Assembly: GCA_963732845.1 (NCBI GenBank)
Contig: CAVTBE010000014.1
Span: 186,001 to 250,000 of the forward strand
DNA length: 64,000 nucleotides
Direction: 5' to 3'
DNA from: CAVSRC01 sp963732845
GTDB taxonomy: Bacteria; Pseudomonadota; Alphaproteobacteria; Rhizobiales; Kaistiaceae
Below are positions 9,007 through 18,256 of this stretch, piece by piece. The notes below the pieces were generated by a model. That model made no database searches. It was not told the origin of the DNA and saw nothing but the letters and a program-made list of their open reading frames with translations. Position 1 is the first letter of the stretch. Each line of letters begins with the position of its first letter. Made by a program: the position numbers and the translations under genes.

Positions 9007-9183
9007 TCAAGCGGCGCGTGACCACAGACCGTTTTTGATGTTGAACTTCACCAGACCCTCATCGCGCATCTGCATGAGCATCGTCTGAACCGGTTCAGCC
9101 GCCCCACCGGGGTTCAACACCGTCACCAGCGAATTGGTCGAGCGCGGCTTGTCGAGTGCCGCTAGAAGCTTCTCTTTGGTCAT
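9007..9183 (-). CDS. Small hypothetical protein
   Basis: 58 residues starting MTKEKLLAALDKPRSTN, with AGGAG 11-15 bases upstream. The sequence (EPVQTMLMQMRDEGLVKFNI) resembles a short winged-helix fragment, but this is only an impression. An in-frame ATG at 9219 would add 12 residues without helping the ribosome-binding site. Confidence 0.45.
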   Translation of the reverse strand: MTKEKLLAALDKPRSTNSLVTVLNPGGAAEPVQTMLMQMRDEGLVKFNIKNGLWSRAA

Positions 9184-9240
9184 CTCGGATGGCTCTCCTG
9201 TCTGAATCGAACGAGGCACGGCGCGCGCTGCTGGCGGCGA

Positions 9241-9327
9241 TTAGTGGATGATACCCAACCAGATCGCCCCGAGCACCGCGATCAAGACGATGAAGCCGGC
9301 TAGGGCTATTCTGGCGCTTCGTGTCAC
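9241..9327 (-). CDS. 28-residue single-pass membrane microprotein
   Basis: A GTG-initiated frame of 28 codons preceded by GAGGACGGGG, a reasonable ribosome-binding site. After a short basic start (TRSAR) the remaining residues form one continuous hydrophobic helix (FIVLIAVLGAIWLG) ending in His. The charge pattern predicts an N-in membrane peptide. No function is known to me; a chance open frame cannot be ruled out. Confidence 0.45.
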   Translation of the reverse strand: MTRSARIALAGFIVLIAVLGAIWLGIIH

Positions 9328-9527
9328 GGTTTCCCCGTCCTCTTCCTCAGCCTAACCCGCCTTCGTTGGTCCCGTCGACCATGAGCCGATGACGGCCTAG
9401 GAATATATTCATGGCAAGCTATTTACGGCGCGCTGCCTGATGGAGACTTTAGTGCGTTGGTTCAACGACTCCATTGGACTGTTTCCATTTCCGCCGCAGC
9501 AGCTAGATTGGCTGCGGGAGTTGAGAC

Positions 9528-10154
9528 ATGCCGGATCGTCCCCGGAGCAGAGGGATTGGCGCGGCGCGCCGTCTGATCGGCACCGCCGCCGCGGCGGCGG
9601 TGGCCAGCGCCCTCCCCGCTACCGCCGGGGTGAAAACCTCGATGTCGACGCGCTATTACAGCGTCGGCGGTACGACCGCTGCCTCGCTCGTCAGCGACAT
9701 GCGCTACCATCCGATCCGCGGGGACTACGGCAGCGCCATTGCCAACATCCATCCGAGCTACAGCCTGAGCGTGGTCACCAAGCCCGCGAGCGGCATCTGC
9801 CGGGCGAGTGAAGTGACGCTAAGGCTCCACCTCAGCTTGACGCCGCCCAAGGCGCGCAGCACCTCGTCCATGTCGTCGAGCACGCGGTCGGCGTGGAACG
9901 CGTTTGCCGCCTATGCTAGGCGACACGAACTGACCCATCGCAGCATCTATATCCGCTGCGCCAACGCATTCGTCGCCAAGGCGCAGCGGATGAGCGCCGG
10001 CAACTGCAGCGCGCTCAAGGCTTCGATCTACCGCCTGCTCGAATCGGAGAAGCGCAATTGCGAGGCGAAGCAGCGCGCCTTCGACCGCAGCGAGCAGAGC
10101 CGCGTCGCCAATATGAGCTTGTTCCGGATGGCAAGGTCCCGGAGCTGGCGTTGA
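9528..10154 (+). CDS. DUF922-type putative zinc protease, exported
   Basis: 208-residue protein. A twin-basic N-terminus followed by an Ala-rich hydrophobic segment ending ASALPATAG (residues 14-34) looks like a signal peptide. The mature part has YYSVGGTTAASLVSDM, the typical DUF922 opening, and HELTH at residues 133-137, a complete HExxH zinc motif. A helical Cys-containing tail follows (IRCANAFVAKAQRM, NCSALKASIYRLL). DUF922 proteins are predicted metalloproteases; activity has to be inferred. Intact and monocistronic. Confidence 0.75.
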   Translation: MPDRPRSRGIGAARRLIGTAAAAAVASALPATAGVKTSMSTRYYSVGGTTAASLVSDMRYHPIRGDYGSAIANIHPSYSLSVVTKPASGICRASEVTLRLHLSLTPPKARSTSSMSSSTRSAWNAFAAYARRHELTHRSIYIRCANAFVAKAQRMSAGNCSALKASIYRLLESEKRNCEAKQRAFDRSEQSRVANMSLFRMARSRSWR

Positions 10155-10198
10155 CGCCGTAAACCCGAAAGCCACCTTGCCTCGGCCTTCTTTTTGGT

Positions 10199-10262
10199 GG
10201 CGCCCGTGGCAGCCTCGCCGTCGACGGGCGCGACTGTCGGCAGCATCGCGATCACTGTCAGG
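10199..10262 (+). pseudogene. Remnant of an SNase gene C-terminus
   Basis: About 60 bp reading RGSLAVDGRD that closely match the thermonuclease gene at about 3582-3640 (CGSLAIDGRDAGSI), including long stretches of identical bases. No SNase core precedes it. Best explained as the leftover end of a duplicated nuclease gene. Confidence 0.5.
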
Positions 10263-10278
10263 ATTACCTTGCTGTAGA

Positions 10279-10376
10279 GATCAAACGTTCTGTGTCGCCC
10301 TCAACTGCTACGCCGCAGGTTACCCCTGAACCTTCTCAGAGCAACGAATGCAGCAGAAATGCTGGCGACCCCGGCA
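10279..10376. repeat. 98-bp direct repeat, copy A
   Basis: Matches 11466-11563 with one mismatch (AACG versus GACG). Its last 14 bases are the 3' end of the tRNA-Arg sequence. Copy A stops exactly where the IS1595-type element begins. Confidence 0.9.
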
Positions 10377-10378
10377 CC

Positions 10379-11464
10379 GTGCCTATCCGGTTAACGCAGA
10401 CACCCGCTAGATGTAGGGTGGGTCCACGCGCCGGAATAAAGGTCGGCATAGGTCGGCGCCTCAACCCCGCCCGCGATGCCGAGCAGCGAGCGGAACGCGT
10501 TGAACGGGTAGAACCGCCGGTTGAAGCGGAACGTGAACTCATTGAGGTAGGCTTGTAGGTGCTTCGCGCTCACGCCGTGGTGGATGCCGTTGAGCCAGGT
10601 CTTCAAATTGGAGAAGACAGTGGATGATCGGCATGAACTGTTCGACAATTTCGGGGTCGCCGCTTTCGGCAATTGCATGGTGGTCGTAGCCCCGCTTGCG
10701 CAAGCTGGCATAGCCGCTCCAATCGTCGGTGACGATCAGCGAGCCTGGCATGACGGCGCTCTCGACAAAGCCACAGAAGGAATCGGCGCCGCGGTCAGCA
10801 GCGATGGCCAGTCGTACTCGACCGGCATAGCGGCCATCCTTCCGCTTGTCTTGTGCCGTGCCCGGCTTCCGGTGGCGAACCTCGACAGCGGCGGCCACCA
10901 GCGTTTTATGGTGATGCCCCGGCCTTCGCCGCGCGTCCTTCCGCCGACCCACGTCTCATCGACCTCGACATGCTCTTTCGGCCGACCACCGATGCGGTCC
11001 TGGTCCGGCCGCACCATGCCCGCGCGCAGTTTGTGCAGGATGCCGAAGGCGGTTTCATATCGTCTCAGCCCAAGATGCCGCTGAAACTGCACCGCCGACA
11101 TCCCCGGCGTCTGGCTGGCGACGAGGCACGCGGCCCAGAACCAGACGCTGAGCGGCGTATGACTGCGCTCCATGACGGTGCCGACCAGGAGGCCGGCTTG
11201 GCGGCGACACGCACGGCACTCCAGAACACCGGGTCGGGTGACAATGCGGAAGGGCTCGGCGATCTGGCCGCAATGCGGGCAGACAAAGCCGTCAGGCCAA
11301 CGGGCGCTCCCAAATAGGCAGCACAGGCCGCGTCATCGGGAAATAGCTCCTGAAACTCGGGGAGCGATTGGGGAAAAGCCAGATCGTCGCGCTGCTGGAT
11401 GCCCATCGCCAACATGACGGCCGACGCTAGCCCTGGTGGGTGTCTGCGTCAACCGGATAGGCAC
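10379..11464 (-). mobile_element. IS1595-family insertion sequence
   Basis: 1,086 bp bounded by 27-bp near-perfect inverted repeats: GTGCCTATCCGG at 10379 and its complement ending at 11464. It carries one transposase gene on the minus strand. The flanking 8-mers differ (CCGGCACC left, GGATCAAA right), so there is no target duplication; instead the flanks are the two copies of a 98-bp repeat, implying a rearrangement after insertion. Confidence 0.85.
10391..11415 (-). pseudogene. IS1595-family transposase, frameshifted
   Basis: Transposase with an N-terminal zinc ribbon (CPHCG, CRACRRQ in the corrected frame) and an ISXO2-like DDE domain (VEVDETWVGG, VTDDWSGYASL, then NEFTFRFNRR near the end). 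It is split over three frames with breaks near 11318, 10905 and 10618; joining them gives a full protein of about 340 residues. Probably inactive, unless the breaks are sequence errors. Confidence 0.8.
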
Positions 11465-11465
11465 G

Positions 11466-11563
11466 GATCAAACGTTCTGTGTCGCCCTCAACTGCTACGC
11501 CGCAGGTTACCCCTGAACCTTCTCAGAGCGACGAATGCAGCAGAAATGCTGGCGACCCCGGCA
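11466..11563. repeat. 98-bp direct repeat, copy B
   Basis: Second copy of the repeat at 10279-10376. It overlaps the left att core and continues into the full 45-bp core, so it represents the chromosomal side of the attachment site. Confidence 0.9.
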
Positions 11564-11594
11564 GGACTCGAACCTGCGACCAACAGCTTAGAAG
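11550..11594. repeat. attL: 45-bp copy of the tRNA-Arg 3' half
   Basis: Identical to 25272-25316, running from the CCA end of tRNA-Arg through the anticodon. The sequences diverge immediately outside. It lies 198 bp before the integrase start. The intact tRNA is at the far end, away from the integrase, opposite to the most common arrangement. Confidence 0.9.
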
Positions 11595-11792
11595 AAACTT
11601 ACCACGCCATTTCATGCAATTTGGTGCAACGGGCTGACACGTCTAACCCCCGGTCTTGCTTGACTATATTCACCGCACCGCGTTCCACGCCGTCGCAGCC
11701 TATTGCACCCAAGCGCGTGCTGGCGTACCTCTGTGGTGCGCAATTCGACCAAACATACCCCGGTTTTTTCGTCGCAGACAGGACGCCCGCCG

Positions 11793-13037
11793 ATGCCCGT
11801 TCTCGCGCTCACCGACCGCTTCGTCGGCCACGCGAAGCCCGGCCCCGAGTACTTCGACGACACGGTGAAAGGGCTGGCGCTGCGCGTGTCGGCAGGGGGG
11901 CACAAGCTGGACTTTCCATTTCACGACGGGGGCAAGAGGGCACACGTCACGCTCGGCTCGTATCCGGCCACTGGCCTCGCCAAGGCCCGCACGCTTGCCA
12001 CAGAGGCCCGCGGGCATGTGGAGGAAGGCAGAGACCCGCGCCGCGTCCTGAAGGCCGCAGACGCGGCCGCGCAGATGACCGTGGCCGACCTGATCGGCTC
12101 CTATCTCGAAAAGCACGTCCGGCCGAACCTTCGCTCGGCACATCACATGGAGCTTCGTCTCGCCGCAAACGTGACGCCGGTCATTGGCGATATCCGGTTG
12201 GCCGACCTGCACCGCCGCGACGTCAACCGGGTGCTCGACCCAATCGTGGCGCGGAAGCGCCAACGCAAGCCCGGCTGGTGTTTCAAGACCTTCGCGCCAT
12301 GTTGCGCTGGGCCGTCGCTCGCGGCGATCTCGACCGCAACCCCATGGAAGGCCTCGCGCCGGGCTCCGAAACGCCGCGTGAGCGCGTCCTGTCCGACGAC
12401 GAAGTGCGGACGCTCTGGGATGGCCTGCCCGCGGCTCTGGCGAAGTCCAAGACATGCCAGATGATCATCAAGATCTGCCTCGTCACCGCCCAGCGTGTCG
12501 GCGAGGTGTCGGGCATGCGGCGCGACGAGATCGACCTTGCTGCCCGCACATGGTCCCTGCCCGGCTGGCGGACGAAGAACGGCAATCCCCACCTCGTGCC
12601 GTTGTCGCAGTTGGCCGTCGACCTGATCGAAGAGGCGTTGACCGACGCTGGCGCTAGATCCGTTCGTGTTCCCTTGCGGGAAATCATCGCTGGCGCCGAT
12701 GGCGGTGGCGCGCACGATCGCCTCCGCGCCCACCAGGCAACGACGGTACATGCCTGCCGCAGCGTCGGCATTGGACATTTCACCGCGCACGATCTGCAGG
12801 CGCACGGCCCTGACCGGCATGGCTCGGCTCGGCGTCTCGCCCACCGTGCTCGGCTTCGTGGCGAACCATCGGACGATCGACCCGCGGCCGGCGTCACCAT
12901 GGGCGGTTTATGTCGCACTACAGCTACGAGCAAGGAGAAGCGCGAGGCGCTCGATCTGTGGGCCGAGCGTGCTCGAGGCCATCGTCAGCGGCGGAGCCGA
13001 GGTGGTGCCGATCGGCGGGCGCGCGGCACATGGCTAA
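11793..13037 (+). pseudogene. int: Tyrosine integrase, P4/DUF4102 type, several frameshifts
   Basis: Site-specific recombinase that would catalyse integration at the tRNA-Arg site. From ATG 11793: an N-terminal DUF4102 arm-binding domain (GLALRVSAGGHK, VTLGSYPATGLAKAR), then a core-binding domain (LRAMLRWAVARGDLDRNPM) and a catalytic domain with the first Arg box (TAQRVGEVSG). The HxxR region (HFTAHDL / RRTALTGMARLGVSP) and the Tyr region (HYSYEQ) are split among frames. At least four single-base breaks occur (near 12270, 12800, 12890, 12925). Corrected, it would be a normal protein of about 410 residues. As written it cannot be functional. Confidence 0.85.
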
Positions 13038-13443
13038 GAAAAGGCGAGTTGCGCCGAAGACCAGGCCGGCCGACGTGGCGATATCCAGTGTCTTGGCGAA
13101 GGCAGCAGCACCTCTCCGCGCCTTGGAAAAAGCGACAGCGCCGGTGCGGGCTCTGATTAGCCGCTACGAGCGAATTGCGAAGATTGTCACAGCAGAGCCG
13201 GAGGGGATGGACAAGTACGCGGGGCAGCAAAGAAGGTGCTCGACGAAGCACGCGCGAAGCTGGGCCGATCGACGATACGGCTTGACGCTATCCCGGCTTG
13301 CTGAAGCGGCTTTGCCATCAGTCCGCCGCGTCGAGGCCGCCCGAAAGGTACAGAAGGTCGTGGCCGCATTGTCAGTGACGAAGAGCTTCTGTCGGGAGGT
13401 TCGAGATGCGCACAGCGGCTGGCAACGAGCTGGACGTGGCTAG
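13030..13443 (+). CDS. Hypothetical basic protein downstream of integrase
   Basis: Starts at ATG 13030, overlapping the integrase end by 8 bp. The first 65 residues (KKRRVAPKTRPADVAISS, ALISRYERIAKIVTAEPEGM) look like real protein. After position about 13215 a second frame (KKVLDEARAKLGRSTIRL) looks better than the one printed, so a single-base break is likely and the true C-terminus is uncertain. No domain recognised. The 200 bp that follow hold further protein-like scraps but no clean frame. Confidence 0.4.
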   Translation: MAKKRRVAPKTRPADVAISSVLAKAAAPLRALEKATAPVRALISRYERIAKIVTAEPEGMDKYAGQQRRCSTKHARSWADRRYGLTLSRLAEAALPSVRRVEAARKVQKVVAALSVTKSFCREVRDAHSGWQRAGRG

Positions 13444-13652
13444 CCGCGCAAGATGCGCTGAAGGCGCGGGGTGTCGACGGGTGACAAGCCCACGGTGCGC
13501 AAGGGCCGAATACTTGGCTAGCGTCGTCGCGGACCCGCTCGGCAAAGACGCGCAAAATAATCAACGCTCAAATTCATTATGGCGATCAGGCTCCGGCGTC
13601 CGAAGGCACCTAGCTTTCCGTTGCATCGCAATTCAAAGCAACGGAGACCCCA

Positions 13653-13944
13653 ATGCCCACCGACAATCTCAGCAGGAAGGAGCGGCGCGCCGGCCTGATG
13701 AATTCCGCGTCTGTCCTGCCGACCTCCACCGACGACCTGCCCGACGAACTGCTGGACGCTTACGCCGCCTGCCGGGTTCTCGGCGGCTCGCGGCCGATCA
13801 ACCCCGCAACCCTGTGGCGGGGCGTGAAGGCTGGCCGGTACTCCAAGCCGATCAAGATCGGGCCGAACTCGACGCGCTGGCGCCGTAGTGAACTGGCAGG
13901 CCGATATCGATCGCATGGCGGCAGAGCGGACGGGGGCATCGTGA
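13653..13944 (+). pseudogene. AlpA-type helix-turn-helix regulator, frameshifted near its end
   Basis: Small DNA-binding protein of the AlpA/excisionase type (RVLGGSRPINPATLWRGV, SKPIKIGPNSTRWRRSEL), with the conserved pattern of a helix-turn-helix followed by a Trp-Arg-x-Ser-Glu end. A break near 13888 separates this from the expected tail (QADIDRMAAERTGAS, stop at 13944). In satellites and prophages AlpA controls excision or replication genes. ATG 13653 lies 6 bases after GGAG. It is followed at once by the DUF3102 gene. Confidence 0.65.
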
Positions 13945-13950
13945 ACCGCC

Positions 13951-14658
13951 ATGACTTTCACAAAACGAAACCCCGCCGGGGGCAACGGCGGGGCTCGGAA
14001 ATCGGTTCGGCTGGACGGCTCGAACTCGCTTCCAAATAGCGCAAATTCGCTCGACCGACAAGGCAGCAACCGCCTGCCGGTCCTGGCCGCGGAAATTCGG
14101 CGCGCCCATGCCGGCGTAGAGGACGCCGCAAAGACAGCGGCCGAGCGAGCCATCGAAGCCGGCCAGGCTCTTGTCGAGGCCAAGGCGCTGTTGAAGCACG
14201 GCGAGTGGTTGCCGTGGCTCCAAGAGCATTGCGCGCTCAGTGAACGGGTGGCGCAGCTCTACATGCGGATTGCCGGGTCCGGCCTCAAATCCGAAACCGT
14301 TTCGCTTTTGGGACTGAAGGCTGCCGCCAAGGCGATCACCTTCCAACTGCCCGACCCGTTCGCCGACGTGCCGCCGGCGGTCATGCGCGATTGGTGGCTT
14401 CATCTGCTGCAGGGTGTGCTCGCCGGCTATGACGCGGAAGCGATCGCGCATTACGGGGAATGGCTGAAGCGGAACGGCTGGGACTCGCCCGACGAATGGT
14501 TCGGGGCGGAGGGGGACGAGTATCGCGCGAGGCGCGGGTTTCGCCGAATACCAAAACGGGTGAAATCAGACTGGCGCAAATTCCAGAGGGAGCACGCGGA
14601 CAAGGACATTCCGGCGATCAAGGCAGCGATCGACGCAGCCGCGGCAGGTGCCCCATGA
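13951..14658 (+). CDS. DUF3102 domain protein
   Basis: 235 residues, intact. Residues about 43-120 match DUF3102 (AAEIRRAHAGVEDAAKTA, GQALVEAKALLKHGEWLPWL, ERVAQLYMRIA), a helical domain common in mobile elements of unknown function. The C-terminal third is rich in Trp and charged residues (GEWLKRNGWDSPDEWFGAE). One of the few unbroken genes of the element. The next gene starts 4 bp before its stop. Confidence 0.75.
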   Translation: MTFTKRNPAGGNGGARKSVRLDGSNSLPNSANSLDRQGSNRLPVLAAEIRRAHAGVEDAAKTAAERAIEAGQALVEAKALLKHGEWLPWLQEHCALSERVAQLYMRIAGSGLKSETVSLLGLKAAAKAITFQLPDPFADVPPAVMRDWWLHLLQGVLAGYDAEAIAHYGEWLKRNGWDSPDEWFGAEGDEYRARRGFRRIPKRVKSDWRKFQREHADKDIPAIKAAIDAAAAGAP

Positions 14659-14943
14659 GCGCGAAGATCTTTTACTTGCCCCCGGTGTGTTCCAGAACGG
14701 TTTCCCGAGGCTTCGAAGAATACGACCGCGGGCGTGCCCATGCCCGCCGAGGCAATGACGCGGCACTGGCGCGCCGGGCTCCGCGGCGAGCAATTCCACA
14801 AGGCGGTCCTCGCCGAGTTTCCTGCTTTGCGGCTCGCCGACTACAACGAGGCCGCCGACTTTCGCATGGTCGGCGCTGACCGACGCCGAGCGCGATGCCG
14901 CCTGGCAGGAACTGGCGGACGCCAGCCGCTGGGTGGCGCCATG
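14655..14943 (+). pseudogene. Hypothetical protein, two frameshifts
   Basis: ATG 14655 overlaps the DUF3102 stop. Assembled from three frames: AKIFYLPPVCSRTVSRGFEE, then LRGEQFHKAVLAEFPALRLA, then ERDAAWQELADASRWVAP with a stop at 14943 that overlaps the next ATG. The tight overlaps at both ends support a real gene of about 95 residues. No known domain. Confidence 0.5.
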
Positions 14944-15141
14944 ACCGCCCGCACAGTCGACCCAATTCGGCGCGACCTGTACGACGGCCGTATTCGCATC
15001 GGGTACTACCGCACCGCTCGCAACGGCGAGGGGTTTGAAGCCTTCGACGCCAGCGATACGCCGCTCGGCCGCTTCAACACCGAGGCGGCGACCATCCGCG
15101 CAATCCACGCCAGTATGCTGGCGCGGGAGCGCGCGCCATGA
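14941..15141 (+). CDS. Small hypothetical protein (66 residues)
   Basis: Starts at ATG 14941 in an ATGA overlap with the preceding gene and ends overlapping the primase-like gene start at 15138. Compact sequence (YDGRIRIGYYRTARNGEGF, FDASDTPLGRFNTEAATI) with an alternating beta pattern. Function unknown; the coupling suggests it belongs to the replication module. Confidence 0.6.
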   Translation: MTARTVDPIRRDLYDGRIRIGYYRTARNGEGFEAFDASDTPLGRFNTEAATIRAIHASMLARERAP

Positions 15142-16019
15142 CCGCCCTCGATTTCGCCGACCTGGAGCGGCTGACCAGCTTCAAGCTGGGCGTTTTCGAC
15201 GCGCCTTGTCCTGAGTGCGGACCGCGGTGCCGTGAGCCGGCCAATCGCAAGCGCAAGGTGCTGCGCATCTGGCGAAAAGAGCCCGGCTACGCGACGTTTA
15301 CGTGCGCGCGATGCGGGCTGAGCGGCTGGGCGGGCGACAGAAGACGCTCGGCGCCAGTCAAGCCGGGCGCTGCCCCGCCGCCCGCCGAAAACTCGGATCA
15401 GCACGCCGCCCGCCAAGCTGGCAAGGCGCTTTTTCTCTGGCGTCACCGACAGCCGGCCCAAGATTCACCCGTCGAAGTGTATCTTCGCAAGGCGCGGGGC
15501 TACGGCGGCGAGATCCCGGCGACAATCGGCTACTTGCCGCCGAGCAAGCCCGAACATCATCCGGCGATGATCGCGGCCTTCGGCTGCTGCACCGAGCCCG
15601 AGCCCGGCGTTATCAATCTCGCCGCCAACATGGTGCGCGGCGTTCATTTGACCCTGCTTCACCCGGATGGTCTGGGCAAAGCGGGCACCGGCCGCGACAA
15701 GCTGATGGTGGGCCCGTCGAGCGGCTGGCCGATCGTGGTAGCACCGCCGAACGACCTGCTCGGACTCGCAGTTACCGAGGGCATTGAGACCGGCCTGAGC
15801 ATCGCTGAGGCAACAGGGCTCGGCGCCTGGGCCGCCGGCGCTGCCGGGCGGATGTCCGCGCTCGCCGACAAGATGCCCGACTACCTCGATCATATCACCG
15901 TTGCCGCCGAAGCCGACGAAGCGGGACGCAAGGGCGCCATCGGCCTCGCCGAGCGACTGCGCCAACGTGGCCTCCATGCAGAGCTGCGTTTTCTTGACGC
16001 GAGGAGGGCTGCGGCATGA
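15138..16019 (+). CDS. Toprim/primase-like replication protein
   Basis: 293 residues, intact. The N-terminus has a zinc-binding motif (CPECGPRC, later CARCG), typical of phage and plasmid primases. The C-terminal half is a Toprim domain: AVTEGIETGLS carries the catalytic Glu, and VAAEADEAG the acidic DxD-type site. Such proteins synthesise primers or act with a helicase at replication start. The next gene begins with a 4-bp overlap and is a RepA-like ATPase, so the two form the replication module of the element. Confidence 0.8.
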   Translation: MTALDFADLERLTSFKLGVFDAPCPECGPRCREPANRKRKVLRIWRKEPGYATFTCARCGLSGWAGDRRRSAPVKPGAAPPPAENSDQHAARQAGKALFLWRHRQPAQDSPVEVYLRKARGYGGEIPATIGYLPPSKPEHHPAMIAAFGCCTEPEPGVINLAANMVRGVHLTLLHPDGLGKAGTGRDKLMVGPSSGWPIVVAPPNDLLGLAVTEGIETGLSIAEATGLGAWAAGAAGRMSALADKMPDYLDHITVAAEADEAGRKGAIGLAERLRQRGLHAELRFLDARRAAA

Positions 16020-17186
16020 CACGCGATGCTAACGACATCGCCCGCGAACAAGGCGCGGACGGATTGCGCCTCGCCTGGGATACCGCCGAGCTTCAACACC
16101 TGTCCGAGGCCCCGGTGAGGAAGCCACCGGCATCGTCCGTCGCGGTCTTGTCGCAGCGCCCAATTTGTCGAAGGGCTTCGTTCCGCCCGACTACCTGGTC
16201 GACCGTATTTTGCAGCGCGGTTTCATCTATTCGCAACACCGGCGCGACTGCAGCCGGCAAAACGCGCCATCGGGCTGCTGCATGGCGTACTGCGTCGACC
16301 AGGGCGAGAACCTCGGCGACTAGCGAGGTGACGCGCGGGCGCGTGCTCTATTTTGCAGGCGAGAATCCCGACGACATTCGCGCATGCGTTGGATCTCGAT
16401 GGGGGCCACCGCCGGCTTCGATCCTAACCGCTCGAACGTCTATTTCATCGACCGAGGCGCTGAAGATCTCCGAGGCGCGTTCCTGCCATCGCGCGAGCGT
16501 GTCCATGCGCTAGGCGGTGTCGACCTCGTGATCGTCGACACCTCGGTCGGCATTCTTCGAGGGCGACCGAGGAGAACGACAACGTGCAGATGGGCGCCCA
16601 TGCCCGCCGGCTGCGCACCTTGACCGCGCTGCCCGGCAATCCGACCGTGGTCGTCAACTGCCACCCGGCCAAGAATGCCGTCGGCCGACAATCTGCTGCC
16701 ACGAGGTGGCGGTGCCTTCATCGCCGAGATGCGACGGCAACCTGACGACGACGCAAGCGCGACGAACTTGTCGAACTGTCACTGGCAGGGAAAATTCCGC
16801 GGCCCCGACTTCAGCCCTATCGCGTTCGAAGCTGGTGCCGGTCAAGACCGACCGGCCTGGTCGACAGCAAGGGCCGGCAGCATTACCAGCATCATCGCCG
16901 CGCCGGTCAGCGACGCGCGAGCAAGCCGCGCTCGCCCAAGACGCCCGCCGGGACGAAGACGTGCTCCTGACCACCATGCTCGTGAACGACGGCGCGTCGC
17001 TTAGCCACCTTGCCACGGCCGCACAGCTGGTTCCTGAATTCGGGCAAGCCCTACAAGTCGCGCGTCAACCGCACGCTGACGAAGTTGAAGGTGGAGCGGT
17101 TCGTCGTTCTCGAGCGCGGCACTTGGCGCCTCACCGAAAAGGGCAAAACCGAAGCCCGCAAAATCGAGGCCGCAGATGCTGCCTAA
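16016..17186 (+). pseudogene. RepA-like AAA ATPase (DnaB/RecA fold), multiple frameshifts
   Basis: Replicative ATPase of the RepA type. In corrected frames: a Walker A region near 16240 (TGATAAGKT), YFAGENPDDIRARWISMGAT, a Walker B strand (GGVDLVIVDTSV) near 16520, and VVVNCHPAKNA with the sensor His. A winged-helix-like end (GKPYKSRVNRTLTKLKV, RGTWRLTEKGKTEA) runs to a stop at 17186. At least six single-base breaks interrupt it. It lies between the primase gene and the motif array at 17191, a classic primase-helicase-origin order. As printed it is non-functional. Confidence 0.75.
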
Positions 17187-17190
17187 AGCC

Positions 17191-17399
17191 CGTTCCAAGT
17201 GTGGAACGACTGGCCGAGCATCGCCGGCCCATTGAATTGGCCGTTCCACATCGTTCCAACCACCAGCGGAACGGCCAGCACAAGTCAGGCAGCGCAAGCC
17301 GTTCCATTGAAACGCTTGGCGGAACGGAAGGGGGGCTTCTAAGCCCCTTCCTTCCTCGTTCCGTTCCACTCTTTGTTCTAGTACTGGAACGATGGAACG
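17191..17399. repeat. Iteron-like array: 11 copies of CGTTCC/GGAACG, candidate origin
   Basis: Non-coding 209 bp immediately after the RepA-like gene. Seven-base units (CGTTCCA or CGTTCCG, or their complements) start at 17191, 17202, 17242, 17252, 17267, 17300, 17320, 17357, 17362, 17385 and 17393; six point right and five left. About 0.1 copies of the hexamer are expected by chance at equal base composition. Pairs are spaced 5-11 bp. A hairpin (GGAAGGGG / CCCCTTCC, 17326-17351) lies in the middle. Density and place suggest binding sites for a replication protein, as in plasmid or satellite origins. This is inference. Confidence 0.6.
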
Positions 17400-17929
17400 A
17401 CCGCCGTCGCCAAGCCGGCGCGCGCGGCGCTCGCGGGCAAGCCGCCGGGCGTGATGGCGCGGGCAGGTGCGGGTGGAGGCAGCCCCCGGGGATAGATACT
17501 TTCTGGGCGATCCGGCGCCGCTTTCGGGCACGACCCCCCGAGCCGTGGCTGTAGGTCGCAGCCCCCAGAAACCGGGCCGCACTATCCGCGCTCGGCCGGC
17601 CGGAAAGCGGCTGATCTCTGCGGTTTTGTGCGAGCGCCTGGTGCGGCTGCGGGCAGCTTTCCATTTGACACCAGGTGCGGCCCGCGGGCGGGCGTGCTCG
17701 CGGAAATCGCACAGGCCACCGTCACGGCGGAGGCAGGTCCGTGACTGCTGAGGCCGCCCGCCGCCTGCAGCCGGGTCGCCGCCGACGCTGCGCGACGCCG
17801 CCGGCTGCCGGCCGCCGAGGACGCGCGATGGCCGTCGCCGGACGGCCTCGCGGCGTTCGTCGATGGCCAGGCGGCTCGCCCTCGCTGGAACGGGCGCTCG
17901 GCTTCGCAACCGCCAGGCGCCGGCAAACG
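17400..17929. other. Non-coding or eroded stretch
   Basis: No frame with convincing protein character. It is very GC-rich with Arg/Pro/Ala-rich chance translations on both strands. It could include the right part of an origin region or eroded genes. Confidence 0.35.
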
Positions 17930-18256
17930 GAGCTGGCAGACGGAAGTCCAAATCGCCCGCCGCGACGATCTCGTGCGCCAGCTCGCGGCCGAATTCTTCT
18001 GTGGTCAACCGCCGCCGCGATTCATGCCGAGTGGCACCGCTACGCCACCACCGGCTGGTTGCGCGAGCGGACGCTACCGGCGCCACCGGCACATCGGCAG
18101 CGCACTGTTGAGGCTCGTTTTTGGGAAGTGATGCACTTGCGCGACCACGTACTTGCCGAGCGAACCATCCGCGCTTTGCTGGCAGTGAGCTGCCCGTATT
18201 CGCTGCCACGCGAAGAGGACAAGTTGGATGAAGCTGAAAACCACGAGGCGCACTGA
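17930..18256 (+). pseudogene. Remnant of a phage-type hypothetical protein
   Basis: The segment IHAEWHRYATTGWLRERTL followed by HLRDHVLAERTIRALLAV resembles a protein I recall from rhizobial prophages, but no clean start is visible. The upstream part (DDLVRQLAAEFF near 17970) is in another frame. Function unknown. It is followed at 18256 by a short frame of about 45 residues without recognisable features. Confidence 0.4.
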
